NCBI GenBank assembly: GCA_021770345.1
Contig: JAETRD010000009.1
Span: 1 to 64,000 of the forward strand
Source of the DNA: Lachnospiraceae bacterium
GTDB taxonomy: Bacteria > Bacillota > Clostridia > Lachnospirales > Lachnospiraceae
Length of the DNA: 64,000 nt
Direction of reading: 5' to 3'
A program made the translations under genes and the position numbers. The notes under the pieces are model-generated. The model was not told the origin of the DNA. It did no database searches and saw nothing but the letters and a program-made list of their open reading frames with translations. Positions 61,265 through 64,000 of the stretch are shown one piece after another (positions within the stretch are counted from its first letter, which is position 1; each line of letters opens with the position of its first letter).

Positions 61265-62503
61265 ATGACAGTACAGGAACGATTTCTAAATTATGTCTCC
61301 TATTGGACGACCTCCGACGAAGACAACATGACGGACGCGGGCGCACGGATTCCGTCTACGGAACGCCAGTTTGACCTTGGCCGTGTTTTGGAACAGGAGC
61401 TCGGCGGTCTCGGCCTCCGGGAAGTAACGCTGACCGATCACTGCTATGTATATGGCCTTCTGCCGGCAACTGCGGGCTGTGAGAACCGACCGGCGGTCGG
61501 TTTTATCTCCCACATGGACACCGCCCCCGATTTCTCCGGTCAGAATGTAAAACCGCAGATCATTTCGGACTATAACGGAAAAGATGTCCTGCTTGCAGGC
61601 AGCGGCAGTTATCTGAAGGTTTCCGATTTCCCGTCCCTTGCGGATTTAAAGGGGCGCACGCTGATTACAACGGACGGAACCACGCTGCTCGGCGCGGACG
61701 ACAAAGCCGGCGTCGCCGAGATTGTCACCGCAGTCGAGGAAATTATTGCATCCGGCCAGCCGCACGGCGATATCTGGGTGGGCTTTACCCCGGACGAGGA
61801 GGTGGGCTGCGGCGCGGATCTCTTCGACCTTGATTACTTTAAGGCTGCATTTGCCTACACCGTGGACGGTGACTACGAGGGGGAAGTCGCCTATGAAAAC
61901 TTCAACGCGGCAGGCGCCTCCTTCTCTGTCAAAGGCGTCAATGTCCATCCCGGCGAGGCAAAAGACATCATGGTAAACGCCGCGCTCGTGGCCTGCGAGC
62001 TCGCTTCCATGCTGCCCGCGGACGAAACGCCGGCACACACGGAAGGCCGTCAGGGCTTTTTCCACCTCACGGATATGCAGGGGGACGTATCCTCTGCCAG
62101 CCTTTCCTATATTATCCGGGATCACGACAAAACGTCCTTTGAGAACCGCTTAAACATGCTTCGCACGCTTGAGGCGGAAATGAACCGGAAATACGGCGCC
62201 GGGACCGTAACTCTGACCATAAAAGATTCCTATGCCAATATGCTGGAAATTATCGAACAGCACCCGCATGTGATAGAAATCGCCAGAGAAGCCATCACCT
62301 CGGTCGGCCTTACGCCCCTGTCCCGCCCGGTGCGCGGCGGCACGGACGGCGCCCGCTTAAGCTTTATGGGGCTGCCCTGTCCGAATCTCGGCACAGGCGG
62401 CTACGGTTTCCACGGCCCCTATGAGCATATCACCGTCGAAGGCATGCAGACCGCGGTCCGGGTAATCCGCGAGATTGTCCGCATCACTGCGGAACGTGAA
62501 TAA
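61265..62503 (+). CDS. pepT: Peptidase T (tripeptide aminopeptidase)
   Basis: 412 residues from the ATG at 61265 (AAAGGA upstream). M20 metal motifs: FISHMDTAPDFSG, TTDGTTLLGADDKAGVAEIV (20 residues), the catalytic FTPDEEVGCGAD, YTVDGDYEGEV, and the C-terminal GTDGARLSFMGLPCPNLGTG (20 residues). It releases the N-terminal residue of tripeptides with zinc. It is a single gene, convergent with the permease gene 28 bases away. Confidence 0.97.
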   Translation: MTVQERFLNYVSYWTTSDEDNMTDAGARIPSTERQFDLGRVLEQELGGLGLREVTLTDHCYVYGLLPATAGCENRPAVGFISHMDTAPDFSGQNVKPQIISDYNGKDVLLAGSGSYLKVSDFPSLADLKGRTLITTDGTTLLGADDKAGVAEIVTAVEEIIASGQPHGDIWVGFTPDEEVGCGADLFDLDYFKAAFAYTVDGDYEGEVAYENFNAAGASFSVKGVNVHPGEAKDIMVNAALVACELASMLPADETPAHTEGRQGFFHLTDMQGDVSSASLSYIIRDHDKTSFENRLNMLRTLEAEMNRKYGAGTVTLTIKDSYANMLEIIEQHPHVIEIAREAITSVGLTPLSRPVRGGTDGARLSFMGLPCPNLGTGGYGFHGPYEHITVEGMQTAVRVIREIVRITAERE

Positions 62504-62531
62504 CAAGAATTTTTTCTTCGAGGTGGCGGAT

Positions 62532-64000
62532 TCACAGTTCATTTATCGTCTCCTTGATTTCCATGCGGCACATACGCTTTGACGGGCCGTAAACCGCAGC
62601 GATTGTAGCCGCGAAGACAAACAGCAGAATAACAAGCAGCGCCCCGACCGGCATTCTCCACATGTAATAAGGGAAATTTTTGGTAATCAGCCGGCCGTAC
62701 AGCAGCCGGTTGAGAGGAAGACCGCACCCGCAGCCTATGATACAGCCGGTCACGGCATAGGCTGCCGCTTCGGCGGCAATCATTTTCGTAAGCTGCCGTC
62801 CCTCCATACCCACGGCCCGCATAGCCCCGTACTGACGGGTTTTCGCCGATACGCTCATCGAAATACTGTTGACGATATTGAGCACGGTAATAAGCGCGAT
62901 GATTGCCAGAAATCCGTATATAAACAGGCGAAACGCAATGACCGTACTCAAATCCCCCTCCTCTCGCCGGTCGGTAAAGTCACAGGTCCCCGTTACCAGC
63001 TCGTGGATGGCCTCCACATCCTCGTCAGATGCCCCGCGAGCCATTTGAATATCTACAATACGATAATCGTCTCCGCCGGTCAGACGGGCAAAGGTCTCCT
63101 CGGAACAGATCAATATGACGTCTCCGCCGGTCTGCCCGTTGTTGGAAAACGGGTTGAAGGTCATCTGTCCGGCAATCTCCACCGTGACGCCGTTTAATGT
63201 CACCTGATCTCCCACCTGCAGCGGAACATCCTTATCCCAGATCGAGAGCACACACCCCTGATCCCCGTAAACTTTCCCGAGATCGCCGCCCGCGCGCAGA
63301 TCTCCGTCACCCGGTATCCAGTCTAACTGGATCTCGTCATAAGAGATAACATCCACATGATCCCGGGGTACATCCACGCTAAACGTCGCCGGGACGGCAA
63401 AGGCGCAGCTTCGCCCAAAGGCATTTTTAACGCCGGGCATCTGCCGGAGCAGATTGACCAGATCATGCGGGATGAGCTCCCCGTCTTCCGAAACCGAAAG
63501 CGATAAATCCGAGCCGTAGGATTTGGTGGGCATCACACAGCCGAGCACCTCAACCAGTACCGAAAAGCACAGAAACAGGATAATACTCAAGGCAAATGAC
63601 CCTGCCATAAGGAGCAGTCCCTTTTTGGATGACACCGCATGAGAGACGCCCAGAGCAGTCTCAACATTTAAAAAGCGGGGATTGGCTCTGCCGCGCCTGA
63701 TTTTCCCGGTGTCCGCATTTCCGGACACCGCCGCAACAGGCGAAACGGCCGCCGCTTTCCGCGCAGGAGACCCGGCCGCGATCAGCACGGTCAGAATCCC
63801 CACCACCGCACCGCTGCAGACGCCGATCACACTGACGCCGCCCACCACCATCTTTGTAAACTCGCCGCCCACAAAATAGCGCATGAACGCGCACAGCCCC
63901 CACGAAACCACGATACCCAAAAGCACACCCGCCGGAATTGCGGTTTTGCACCAGTTCAGCGCTTCCAGCCGGACAAAACGGATAATCTGACGCTTACTCA
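62532..64000 (-). CDS. FtsX-type ABC transporter permease, C-terminal part (cut by window edge)
   Basis: The frame is open to the right edge of the window, so the N-terminus is missing; a GTG at 63926 is internal. The visible 489 residues show membrane helices near the start (LLGIVVSWGLCAFMRYF, VIGVCSGAVVGILTVLIA), a GLLLMAGSFALSIILFLC helix, an extracellular domain (about residues 160-320), and a C-terminal helix set with the FtsX-like signature VLNIVNSISMSVSAKTRQYG (20 residues) and RAVGMEGRQLTKMI. It is probably the permease of an antimicrobial-peptide or lipoprotein-export type ABC transporter; the ATPase gene should lie outside the window. Confidence 0.85.
   Translation of the reverse strand, partial: SKRQIIRFVRLEALNWCKTAIPAGVLLGIVVSWGLCAFMRYFVGGEFTKMVVGGVSVIGVCSGAVVGILTVLIAAGSPARKAAAVSPVAAVSGNADTGKIRRGRANPRFLNVETALGVSHAVSSKKGLLLMAGSFALSIILFLCFSVLVEVLGCVMPTKSYGSDLSLSVSEDGELIPHDLVNLLRQMPGVKNAFGRSCAFAVPATFSVDVPRDHVDVISYDEIQLDWIPGDGDLRAGGDLGKVYGDQGCVLSIWDKDVPLQVGDQVTLNGVTVEIAGQMTFNPFSNNGQTGGDVILICSEETFARLTGGDDYRIVDIQMARGASDEDVEAIHELVTGTCDFTDRREEGDLSTVIAFRLFIYGFLAIIALITVLNIVNSISMSVSAKTRQYGAMRAVGMEGRQLTKMIAAEAAAYAVTGCIIGCGCGLPLNRLLYGRLITKNFPYYMWRMPVGALLVILLFVFAATIAAVYGPSKRMCRMEIKETINEL

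Overview
This 64 kb window looks like a chromosomal segment of a mid-GC, spore-forming, anaerobic Firmicute, most likely of the Lachnospiraceae type (class Clostridia). The evidence is the spmA/spmB sporulation genes, the Bacillus-like order of the upp/ATP-synthase and holB/ricT/rsmI blocks, GGAGG ribosome binding sites throughout, a fructose PTS with its own HPr and EI, and a c-subunit with sodium-binding ligands. Most genes are on the minus strand. Gene starts were set by ribosome binding sites, so several are shorter than the longest open frame. Single-base coordinates of short sites may be off by one.

Layout. 1-4.2 kb: a cut-off unrecognised gene, a pair of 99-bp repeats, and a translationally coupled operon of an amidohydrolase with a LytTR response regulator and a GHKL histidine kinase. 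4.2-10 kb: the fructose operon fruR-fruK-fruA-ptsH-ptsI with a strong promoter and two matching operator boxes. 10-21 kb: a histidine phosphatase, then a long operon (read leftwards) tsaC, LMW-PTP-like gene, upp, comEB, two small ATP synthase assembly genes and atpB-E-F-H-A-G-D-C. 21-28 kb: galM, a small ferredoxin, a MerR regulator, gdpP-rplI-dnaB and a lipoprotein. 28-31 kb: rpsF-ssb-rpsR, DUF951, a decayed methyltransferase and a sirtuin. 31-34 kb: thiM-thiE-thiD behind a TPP riboswitch. 34-39 kb: a second LytTR/GHKL two-component system divergent from a membrane-anchored, domain-permuted GH3 glycosidase, then initiator tRNA-Met. 39-46 kb is the most disturbed stretch: a toxin-antitoxin pair with a broken toxin, an HD-domain gene, spmB, a GGDEF/EAL response regulator, and an AT-rich 2.07 kb insert carrying a DUF1703-type ATPase/nuclease gene at the 3' end of spmA. 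46-57 kb: a DUF885 lipoprotein, the rsmI-lgt-trmN6-ricT-holB-yaaR-gmk-like-decarboxylase block and an AbiE-like toxin-antitoxin pair. 57-64 kb: a D,D-carboxypeptidase, trmB, an SCP2 protein, an HTH regulator, tRNA-Lys, pepT and a cut-off FtsX-type permease.

The observations that most deserve follow-up are: the insert at spmA, flanked by 25-bp direct repeats, whose end supplies a new stop codon for spmA; an LMW phosphatase homologue that has lost both its nucleophile and its acid; an HPr with Arg at position 46, where Ser is the regulatory site; sodium ligands in the ATP synthase c-subunit; two similar LytTR/GHKL systems tied to enzymes rather than to peptide-signal genes; and a permuted GH3 enzyme anchored at both ends.
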